This document shows positions 24,001 through 36,000 of a stretch of 64,000 bases of DNA, piece by piece. Made by a program: the position numbers and the translations under genes. The stretch is from Aricia agestis (lineage: Eukaryota; Arthropoda; Insecta; Lepidoptera; Lycaenidae): the NCBI RefSeq assembly GCF_905147365.1, contig NC_056419.1, positions 751,501 through 815,500 on the forward strand, read 5' to 3'. The stretch's first letter is position 1. The number at the start of each line of letters is the position of its first letter. Under the pieces are notes generated by a model. It was not told where the DNA came from, made no database searches, and saw only the letters and a list, made by a program, of their open reading frames with translations.

Positions 24001-27000
24001 CGCGGGACGGCGACTCGCTCGCCGCGCCGCTGCTGGCCAGCTGGGACGGCCCCGACGACGTGGTGGTGAGTGCTGTTACAGTAATACTTAGTACAGTGAG
24101 ACAGTAACGACGCCAGATACAGTAGTAAAAGTACCTCGGTAAGGTGATGACAGCGAAGCGTATTATTTATCCGCCCGTCGCGTCGTTGGTAACACGCTCG
24201 GTTTCTCATCAGTTCAGTGATCAGTCCATCAATCTGGTAAGGTTAACGCAAAACGTCTAACCAGTGGATTGAAGGACTGATCATTTCTTTATTATATTAT
24301 ATCAATGGGTGCTAACGCCACGTCAGTCTGGCCCCGTGGTAAGTATCTGATAAAATCCATCAGATACTTGTTACAGGTGCCAGACAAAGGAAATATATTT
24401 AATATTTTTATTCTATACATATTTTAAGATTTTTATTATACGATACCATAGACTAAACGATACATATATTTACTATAACATCCATGACCCAGGAACTTTG
24501 AAAACTTCTTGTACCGTCGGCGGGATTTGAACCCGCGACCCCCGGCTTAAGCTACCAACGCGCTCACCCACTGAGCCACAGAGGTCATCAAATGTAATAA
24601 TTTTTTTTTTTTTTAATTTTTTTATTCATTAATCTGACTGAACGTGTTAGGTCAAACTTCGTGTTATGAAAAACGACGAAGCAATAATATTATATATATG
24701 ACTTCGCACACTCAGAAAATTAAAAAAAATCACTTTATAATACAATAATTTATGAAAAAAATCAAAATAGGTTAGTGATGAATGGGTGAATGATTATGGG
24801 ATAATATAAGTAATTATTACTAAGAATAGTTTTCGCATAATTATTCAATTAAGATTCTGAGTTGTTAACATTTTTCTGTTTTTCTAAAACTACTAAAATA
24901 AGTTTTAGGAAAACACATATTTGGCCCTCTTATATTATTTTATTATTATAAAATTAAAAAAGATGTTGTACACTACGATAAATTTAAATTTATGGACTAT
25001 AAAAGTTAAAAGCATCATAATTATACTATACTCAACCTACGTTAAATAAAGTTTAATTTAATATCGCGTTTTAAGAATTTATAATTTTATAAAAACATAA
25101 GCTTTAATATTTTGGACACCTAGCTCGTTAATACCGAAATATATTATATCCCTTCAATAAGGGCTTTGAAATTTCAGCCGGTCGTTAACTCACACTGACC
25201 TTAAACCCAACGCCCACAACTTGTTACAACAAAAACAACGAATTCATCATCAACTTGTAAAATTATCATAATATTATAATTACATAATTTAAATAGACGA
25301 CTTTAAATAAGTAGAAGCTATGCATGTTGAAGAGCCTGCTACATGTTTTCCAGAACGCTGCTCGTAGCACACACTACGCTGCTCGTAGCACACTCTACGC
25401 TGCTCGTAGCACACTCTACGTTGCTCGTAGCACACTCTACGCTGCTCGTAGCACACTCTACGTTGCTCGTAGCACACTCTACGCTGCTCGTAGCACACTC
25501 TACGTTGCTCGTAGCACACTCTACGCTGCTCGTAGCACACTCTACGTTGCTCGTAGCACACTCTACGCTGCTCGTAGCACACTCTACGTTGCTCGTAGCA
25601 CACTCTACGCTGCTCGTAGCACACTCTACGTTGCTCGTAGCACACTCTACGCTGCTCGTAGCACACTCTACGTTTCTCGTAGCACACTCTACGCTGCTCG
25701 TAGCACACTCTACGTTGCTCGTAGCACACTCTACGTTGCTCGTAGCACACTCTACGCTGCTCGTAGCACACTCTACGTTGCTCGTAGCACACTCTACGCT
25801 GCTCGTAGCACACTCTACGTTGCTCGTAGCACACTCTACGTTGCTCGTAGCACACACTACGTTGCTCGTAGCACACACTACGTTGCTCGTAGTACACACA
25901 ACGCTGCTCGTAGCACACACTACGTTGCTCGTAGCACACACTACGTTGCTCGTAGCACACACTACGCTGCTCGTAGCACACTCTACGTTGCTCGTAGCAC
26001 ACTCTACGCTGCTCGTAGCACACTCTACGTTGCTCGTAGCACACTCTACGCTGCTCGTAGCACACTCTACGTTGCTCGTAGCACACTCTACGCTGCTTGT
26101 AGCACACTCTACGTTGCTCGTAGCACACTCTACGCTGCTCGTAGCACACTCTACGTTGCTCGTAGCACACTCTACGTTGCTCGTAGCACACTCTACGCTG
26201 CTCGTAGCACACTCTACGTTGCTCGTAGCACACTCTACGCTGCTCGTAGCACACTCTACGTTGCTCGTAGCACACTCTACGTTGCTCGTAGCACACACTA
26301 CGTTGCTCGTAGCACACACTACGTTGCTCGTCGTACACACAACGCTGCTCGTAGCACACACTACGTTGCTCGTAGCACACACTACGTTGCTCGTAGTACA
26401 CACAACGCTGCTCGTAGCACACACTACGTTGCTCGTAGCACACACTACGTTGCTCGTAGCACACACTACGCTGCTCGTAGCACACTCTACGTTGCTCGTA
26501 GCACACACTACGCTGCTCGTAGCACACTCTACGTTGCTCGTAGCACACTCTACGCTGCTCGTAGCACACTCTACGTTGCTCGTAGCACACTCTACGCTGC
26601 TCGTAGCACACTCTACGTTGCTCGTAGCACACTCTACGTTGCTCGTAGCACACTCTACGCTGCTCGTAGCACACTCTACGTTGCTCGTAGCACACTCTAC
26701 GCTGCTCGTAGCACACTCTACGTTGCTCGTAGCACACTCTACGTTGCTCGTAGCACACACTACGTTGCTCGTAGCACACACTACGTTGCTCGTAGCACAC
26801 ACTACGTTGCTCGTAGCACACACTACGCTGCTCGTAGCACACACTACGTTGCTCGTAGCACACACTACGTTGCTCGTAGTACACACAACGCTGCTCGTAG
26901 CACACACTACGTTGCTCGTAGCACACACTACGTTGCTCGTAGCACACACTACGCTGCTCGTAGCACACACTACGTTGCTCGTAGCACACACTACGTTGCT

Positions 27001-30000
27001 CGTAGTACACACAACGCTGCTCGTAGTACACACAACGCTGCTCGTAGCACACACTACGTTGCTCGTAGCACACACTACGCTGCTCGTAGCACACACTACG
27101 TTGCTCGTAGCACACACTACGCTGCTCGTAGCACACACTACGTTGCTCGTAGCACACACTACGCTGCTCGTAGCACACACTACGTTGCTCGTAGCACACT
27201 CTACGTTGCTCGTAGTACACACAACGCTGCTCGTAGTACACACAACGCTGCTCGTAGCACACACTACGTTGCTCGTAGCACACACTACGCTGCTCGTAGC
27301 ACACACTACGTTGCTCGTAGTACACACAACGCTGCTCGTAGCACACACTACGTTGCTCGTAGCACACACTACGTTGCTCGTAGCACACACTACGCTGCTC
27401 GTAGCACACACTACGTTGCTCGTAGCACACACTACGTTGCTCGTAGTACACACAACGCTGCTCGTAGCACACACTACGTTGCTCGTAGCACACACTACGC
27501 TGCTCGTAGCACACACTACGTTGCTCGTAGCACACACTACGCTGCTCGTAGCACACACTACGTTGCTCGTAGCACACACTACGCTGCTCGTAGCACACAC
27601 TACGTTGCTCGTAGCACACACTACGTTGCTCGTAGTACACACAACGCTGCTCGTAGCACACACTACGTTGCTCGTAGCACACACTACGTTGCTCGTAGCA
27701 CACACTACGCTGCTCGTAGCACACACTACGTTGCTCGTAGCACACACTACGTTGCTCGTAGTACACACAACGCTGCTCGTAGCACACACTACGTTGCTCG
27801 TAGTACACACAACGCTGCTCGTAGTACACACAACGCTGCTCGTAGTACACACAACGCTGCTCGTAGTACACACAACGCTGCTCATAGCACATGCAATGCT
27901 GCTCGCTGCTCGTACTAACAGACTAAAAGTCTATAGTCTGCGAGGACTCTAAGGGTCAATTCAGATTTCAACGCGATGCGTAGATGCATTTTTTTAATTT
28001 GTCTACGCGTCGCGTTGCGGTCTGAATTGACCCTAAAACCTTAATAGCTTTGCTTTAATTGTCGTGTGTCTGATATGCCAATAATTCATACTTCATGGTG
28101 GCTTGACATCAAACATAATATTATCTTTGATGTGTGATCGATGATGATCAATTATTCTTGTCTGTATTTAATGTTGAACTGTATTTAATGTTGAATTTCG
28201 ATGGGGAATATGATTCTGTGAATATCAGAACCACATGTTTAGCTTGTATATTGAGTTTTAATTGAGATTAGAGGAGTGAAAATATTGACAGAGCGGATAA
28301 TACAACATGGTTTTGTCTCTCAGTGATCTTACCAAGTTATATATTTTGGAACTTCCTTTTAGAAACTGTTGAGCATTTTTTTTAGAATTTTAATATCTTT
28401 TAATATCTCCTATCTCCTTCAGTCGAGCGAGACGGAGCTGCCAACAGACGGCGGCGTTATAGAACTAGCCGGTGGTCGTCACATCCTGGTGGAGCTGCGG
28501 TCCAGTGACACCAGCGAGCGCTGCGCTGGCGGCTTCCTCGCGCATGCGACGCAAGTTGGTGAGTGAGATAGGAAGTGTGACAGAGATAGAGAGAGGTAAA
28601 CAAGCTGGTGAGTGAGTCAGAGAGTGTCTATGAGAGAAGAAGAAACAAAATATATAGATCGATATAGTATTTACAACTGGAATTGAAAATGGATGAAAAG
28701 AACGTGAAATATAATCTGTAGTAGAAACTTTTAACAAGAACTTTACTGCGTTCTCGTCGTGGCCTAAAATAGTGAACTTGATCCGACTAAACTAGTAATA
28801 TGTGTTTTCAATATTACGATAGGATACAGTGCCCTAAATAACTGGCATCTCTCTTGAAAGGACCAAGAGACCTGTTGTTATTTTAAGCTGTTGTTGTCTC
28901 TCTGTTCCTTTAAAGTTAGCCCTCACATTCTCCTCTCAGAGCCGTACCGCAATGCCTCAGCCGCGTGGTCCACCACCGCTGCTCCATGGTGGTCCGGCGG
29001 GGGTGGCGCGCGGGCGGCGGCGGGCGCCCTGGCAGCCCTTGCCGCGGCCGCAGCACTCGCCCTAGCAGCACACTCCGCGAGACGCACCCGAGCGTACCAG
29101 AGAGCGGCAGACAAGGAGTCTCTCACTGATAGTGATGGTATGTAGTCACTGTTGTCATGGCAACGCCTTAGACTGGCGGCTATAGTAGAGGTGGCGTATA
29201 AATTGCGCATTAGGCGGTATGGGTTACGGCCCACGCCGGCCTCGCGGTCCAAAGGGTCTGGCACCTCGAAGGCCCGTATACGCAAAATATTATTAAGATA
29301 TACTTATAATTACTTATCTTGCAATAAATAATAAATAAACCAGCTAGCAATGTTTTATAAATTAAGGATTAAAAAATATGCAAAAAAATGTGACTTTAAA
29401 CGCGAGAGGACTTATCCTATCCTCTATATCCTCTGGCGTCATACATCAGGAGGCCTCGCAAAACATAATAATATTATCTTGCTTGTCATAAAATTAAAGT
29501 CTTGCCCCGCATCTGGCTAGCTACACCGTACATGAAACGACATGTCCCGCAGGTCAATCTTGCAACAGTAATGCAGTATGACAGCTGCAGTGAATATACA
29601 TTTTTTCCTAAGGTTGTATATTGGTTAGTTTTAATTGCTATAGCAAGATACTTACTCATCCTGCCAATATGTAATTTTTATTAAACCTTATATTTTATTG
29701 TTTAAAGGAACCTGCCGAAATACCAAATACCAATGTAGGCCGTAGGGTACATTGCGCAATGCGCAATTTATATTTTGTTCGTAATGTTTTTGTTTCGTAT
29801 TTTTTGATGTGTAAATAAAGCGTATTTTTTGATGTGCAAATAAAGAGCTTATAAAGAAACGAATTTCCTTTGCGTAGGAAATGTGTTTTCAAAAGCTGAT
29901 GTAAGTTTTGTGTAGCTTAATATCCCGTCTAATTCGAAGACATGAGTGGAAGAAGCAGGTAAGTAACAGTTAAAAATTGCCGTTTTTTGCACATAATATT

Positions 30001-33000
30001 ATGGGTGCTTTAGGGCCTGGAAAATTATTTGAAATAAAAAATGTGTATTTTATATGTAGCAAGATATATAAGTCAGATGATGAAGTAGGTAAGTTAGAAG
30101 GTTTGTTTAAATTATACGAAAAAACGAGTAATTGTCCATATGTTGTAAAATGTTAGTTATTTGGTTCTTATAACTAACATTTTACAACATATGGACAACT
30201 AACATCTTCCACTCATGTCTTTATTATTTAAATATTTGAAAAACTTTAAGAAACTATGTTACACGGTCAACCTTGAATTGACATGATCCGACCAAATGAC
30301 GTTGGTTTGTCAACTGTCTAGGAATCAATTTCCTCAATGTTACAATCTACAGTATACAGTGTAATGTACATTCAAGTACAGTCTAGTGGCAAATGGCGCG
30401 CTAATGCACACTCAGTCGCTCTCATCGTGTTCCGGATTCCTCGGCCTATGTCTCTCTGTGTGTAGCTACTCTGTCGAATCCACATCACAGTGCTTAGATT
30501 TTAGAAGTAAGGAAAATGTAAGTTCACTTTGGAAATTATTATATACAGCTGTATGCTGATTTATACAGCTACATGTTGATATGTTATTATGTTGGATACA
30601 TTTTATATTATTACTAGCTGTCCCGGCAAACGTTTATTTGCCATAATATGTATTTCGTTCGTATTATTTTATTGAAATGACTAAATAAGTATGTCACTAT
30701 GGCAACGTCCATCGCTATCCCGTCGCATAAACAATGATTGCCGTCAGTCTCGAGTTGTAATAATTTACTATTCTTTATTCAACAAATGCACTTATCAATA
30801 TAAAAAGTACCCAGTAGCCGATTCTCAGACCCACTGAATATGCATATAAAATTCGGTTAAAATCAGTAAAGCCGTTTCGGAGGAGTACGCGGCCTAACAT
30901 TGTGACACGAGAATTTTATATATAAGATCATAAAAATTTGGAGTACATTATCATTTTGGGGATGCCAAAATGATAATGGCGTTTATCGTTAAAATAACTA
31001 CAGCAATAGAACTAAACTAAATAACCATAAAAACTCTGTATTTTTTACAATATAAATCTAAAGTATACTTGACCACTTTGTAACATAAACTTTGAATAGG
31101 CTTTTACTTACTTACATTTTATAAAAAAATTCCTTGTAATATTATATTATACATTTAGCACTCGTGTCACGGAGTCATCTAGAGTATAGCCTGCGACTGC
31201 TACAGAGCATTCACAGTTATTTCACCTCTTATAGGGCCTTTATACCAACTACATAAGGATCACTTTCCTACTAACTTTGAGGTATATAGAATAAAATAAA
31301 AAAAAAAAAATAAAAAAAAAAATTCTGATACGTCTAAGCTCTAGCGTCACCTTTTTATGGGAGCCATTAAGATCTAAGCTCCAGAGCTATATTTAGAGCA
31401 TTTTTTTATTTATGAAGAATTATTTGAAGGAAAATTTGTTGGAATATCATTCATTAAACAATGCTGAGAGTGAGATAAGTTAAAATTCGATTTGCGTATT
31501 TCGTGCACCACGAAAACAAAATTTGTTTTTCTAAATCAAAATACTTTGCCGTGATTTGTAACCGACTTAAAAAAAGGGGATTATCTAGTCGACCCGTATA
31601 TATATATTATGGCTATTCCGACCTAACGCCTACTTCATTTACTCTAGTTTTATCAGCCATATTTCATAATTTTTCAGTGCAAAGACTTCGCCCATAAAAC
31701 CGACCTTCAACTGCCAATATTTATAACCAGCATGTTTCTATCATATTTCTTCCAGCATGTTCCGCCTCCCTGGAGCTGGGCACTGGTTCCCGCAGCACCC
31801 TTCTCTCGGAGGTGGTGGGAGGGGGGGTATCGTTCAGCAGACTGCTGCCCGGCCGAGGGAGACACCAGCGACTCCGGGATGACAGGAGTCAGGAGCACAG
31901 GTGAGAAAACGTGGTGGGGAGAAGTTAAAAAGTTATAGGGGACGGGGCAGAACAGGAATATGAGTCTTGGACTCTGAATATAGAGCTCTTATGTAAAAGA
32001 TGATGAGATAGTAAAATATAATGATTAAAGCTCTAGGTAGTTAAATACTTTTTGCTTCCAAAGTGATACAATATGTTATTTTCTACCTCTGTAACGTCCC
32101 TTTATTCATCTTTACAAAAGTAGACCACTGCGCGTAGAGTTGAATAAATTTTAGTATTCGCGTATAAAAATGATTATCATTTTATAAATTTGCCTTTGAA
32201 CATCTAATTAAACTAAAGAAACGCAATATTCTTAATCCTCATCGTGGGTAGTAATAAATTTTAAGTGCCACACGTGAAATGTTTCCATATAAAACAGAGA
32301 TAACAGCAATATTGTGATTTCAAAAATTTTGAGTAAGTACCGTATTTCTTTTTTAATGTAACAACGTCGCATAGAGTTGTGCAGGGTTCAGCTTTCATTA
32401 AAACACTTGTATTGAAAAACGTAACGTGCTGCGAAAATCACGGCTGCTTTTTTTCGTTAACTCGTAGAATGGTAAAAGAATAAGTACACGGAAACACTTT
32501 CAATGTTCGTTTTATTTTATCTATTTAAGAACTGTTGAGGATGCTTCAACTTTATAAAATGACACAACAAAATGTATAAATAAAATATAATCCTAATTAT
32601 AAACTAGGTAAATAATTAAATAATATTTTAATTTTTTTAAACTTAATTAATAATTATTATAAATAGAATATCGTTACAGCTAATTAGTTACATAATATTG
32701 TACAAAATTATAAAGTGTATACTGTATACTTTAATTTGATGCCGGATATTATATTTGTCATGAATCTTTAACAGTTAGTAATTAATTGAATCCTTAATAA
32801 TAACAGTCGAACGTTGAATCTTTAACGGTTTACAATTCTAACTAAGTTTATCACAAATCTCTAACGAAATTTACTCTGTGATTAGTATTTTACAATCTCA
32901 TAAAATCATAACCGAATCCCCATAATTTACATATCCAATATCTAACACCATTCGAACCCCAATCATGTAACACTTATACGATTGGTAGCAATTAACAGTT

Positions 33001-36000
33001 TTCTTCGGAGGTTCCCCTTACACTCGAGACCCGAGTTATAATTAGAGACATGTAGTGTCATTGTTTACACACGTACCAATACTTGTGTCGATGTGATAAT
33101 TGTTGCTATGAACGCTTGAGGGTGTAATCAAAGATCTAAGATAACATGCCATTTTACGGAAATAGTTGATAGTATTATAACGAGATATCTTATGTTTCTG
33201 TTACTCAGTTCAAATTACTTGTACTCATTTTAACGAAGATATATTTTTGGCCATTTGGAGTAATAATTACAATGTTTACACTCAGAATAATAATTATAAC
33301 TTATAATAGTTTTTTTTTGTTTTTGATTTAGTTATTTATTTAGTTTAAACTCGAAAATTATGTGACCTAAGCTTCTAAAGATGAGATTCTTCTTCTTCAT
33401 ATAATTCTTACAATATCTTTTTTTTATATATACAGAGAAGAAGATCAAGCATCAGATGGAGAGGCTGAAGCGGACAACGCCAGCGTGGTCAGTGGTGGCA
33501 GCGGTGGGAGCCACGCTAGTGGTGGCAGCGGTGGGAGCCACGCCAGTGGTGGCAGCGGTGCTAGTAACACCACGGTGACGCCTGAGAACGCGTCGTCCAG
33601 CAGCGCTCCAGCTTGTACCACGGCCAGTGTTAACCCATCGCCCCTGAGACGATCGAAGACAGTGTCGTCGCATGTGCCGCAAGTAAGAGTAGATCTAGAA
33701 TTTAATATAAAATTAATATAATTTATAATAATTTGATTTGAAAAATAATTTACCCAAGTCTATAAAAACAGGTTTTTACTTGCATATTGCTAAACTTTTT
33801 TTAATTCTCTTCATGAAAGAGAATTTAAAGCAATTTTTAACCAGCGTTCTTGGATTTAAATAATTATATCATGGTTCTTTAAGAACAGCTACACGAGCAA
33901 ATTGAGACTGCCTTACAACTATAATTCTCTAATTTATTGAAGGCTGCGTAAAGCATATAAAACAGGTATTAATGATAGTCTATTTGCACAGAAAGCTTAC
34001 AATGATTGTCATAAATAATTAATTGGATTAAAGATAACGGTTGATATTAAATAATGTATTGCGTTAAAAGCGTGTGGGAATATCTGAATAATGAATACAC
34101 TCCTTGGGGAGCGTTTATATTAAAGTGACGTTAATTAACTGCAGTATTGATTCTGATTCTTATGATTTCCGTAAAACATTTCTCATTTATTTTCTTACCG
34201 TCATCTTGTACTAATATTATATATTCTGTACCGTCATCATAGTTTGTTTCTATGAATAATTATTACTATGCCCTGTCTAAGTACACTAAAATTGTTGCAT
34301 GTGTAACATGGTATCAAATCACCGAACAGAGTTCTCATTTTGTCTGTTTTGAAGCTTTTGATTATGTGGGTTTTACCTATACCTGCTTATGTTAGATGTT
34401 AGTGTAGTGGTGTACATATACTGAGTAACTATATGGCAACAATGATGATAGTGAAATGGCGATGATGCCGATTATAAAGAGAAATCTGTTTTTACAGATT
34501 ATTTCTGCTCCCCAAACAACGAGCGAGATCACCGACGTCAGCACCAGCATCACCAGCGTGAGCGAGCGAGACAGCTGCAGCGAGAAGGACAAGGACAGCA
34601 TGTGGGAGAAGGATAGAAGCGATAGTCGGGCGTCTTCGTCTATTTCCGCTGCTACTTTGACAAATGTAAGAAAATTAGTTTCCAAAACCGATGCTTTTAA
34701 ATTTTAAAACAAAAGTAAAAGTTGTATGATAATAAAGTACCCAAAGATCGTTAGTGAAATACTATTTTAAGCCCTATGTCCATATCAACAGGGTTGGTAT
34801 TCCCCTGCACTAAGCGGTGTGTCAGCAGCCAGGATACGAGACAACCCGAAGCACACCAAAGAGACTTGCAACAGAAAGCTACTGCGGTCTGACCTCAGCC
34901 TAACCTCACATCCCGAGATGGAGATAGACTACTACGACTATGAAGTTAATAACGCAGGTGAGATGGTAAATAGCAAATGTGATGCGAGTGAAAGGGACGT
35001 AGTAAATATTTGGTGAGAAACAAAGCTAAAAGGGATTTAAGGCAAATTATTTCTCGTATAGTCTTAAGTAAATGTATCACGTTTGATGCAGCTTGCAACG
35101 TCAATTTTAGCATAAAAATGTAATAAACTATTTGTTACACACATTAAATGATTAAGCCAAAAATTGTAAACACCTCTAGTTTGGACAGTAATGCAATGCA
35201 ACAAGTATTTGACTTTGTTCTGAATCCAATATGGCAGCACTTCCAGCAAAGCCGAATATTTTATAATCACTGTTAATTACACAATTAATGATCACGCCAT
35301 TAATAATCGTGTCATCTAAACAATGTTTTTTTCATTGCTTATTAAAAAAATCGTGCAATATAAACAATGTATTCTTTTTCATTCATTTTCTAAACCACCA
35401 ACGTCACACACACATATACACAATTTTATCCACATCCTATTTTCTTATGCACGTAATGTAAATAGCAGACAATGTTTTAGGTTCTGTTCCCGGTTCTTAT
35501 TTAGGCATGGACCCCGCCTTCCTCGTGTGGATACCGCCGCTGGAGGAGGGGGATATCATCAAGGAGATGGATGAGACCGCGCCTGTACATGAAGTAAGTC
35601 GATTCCGAAACTACTAGATCAAATAAAAAATGATGGGCAAGAAACTATATGAACCGACAATAAGTCATGCTTGGCCAAATTATTAAAGATATTGGAGAGA
35701 GAAAAATCAATATTATCATTAAATAAAAACGATTCTATCTACTTATTAATATCAATCGATCGATATAAAAATCAAAATGAAAAGAAAAATGAAAGTTTAT
35801 TTGTAAGGTTTTTATATAAATAGTATCATTGTATCTTGGAAATTTTTCTTATACCTAATACCAAACTTTAATTCACAGGATCTCCCAAAAGAGCTACGAC
35901 CGGATCCGGGCAGCAATACGGAGTCACCAGAGGAACACCCAGCAGCAACTCTAAAGAGAAACCCACAAGACAACAGAAACAGATCCAATGAATCCATAAA

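Noticed and set aside
21980..24091. Chain of overlapping 92-130 codon frames
   Set aside because: By-products of the 121/136-bp exon array; many begin at GTG and end at the same TGGTGGTGA of a donor site. Only 22023-22160 is coding.
25354..27918. CRISPR-like array
   Set aside because: There are no unique spacers between repeats and the genome is clearly eukaryotic.
25289..27952. Four long open frames (848-869 codons) on both strands
   Set aside because: All are heptapeptide readings of a 21-bp minisatellite. Openness follows from a period divisible by three and lack of stop in the unit; no start context, domain or codon bias supports translation.
31732..31938. Alternative frame HVPPPWSWALVPAAPF across exon H
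   Set aside because: It is open but does not fit the phase-1 donor before it or the phase-2 acceptor after it.
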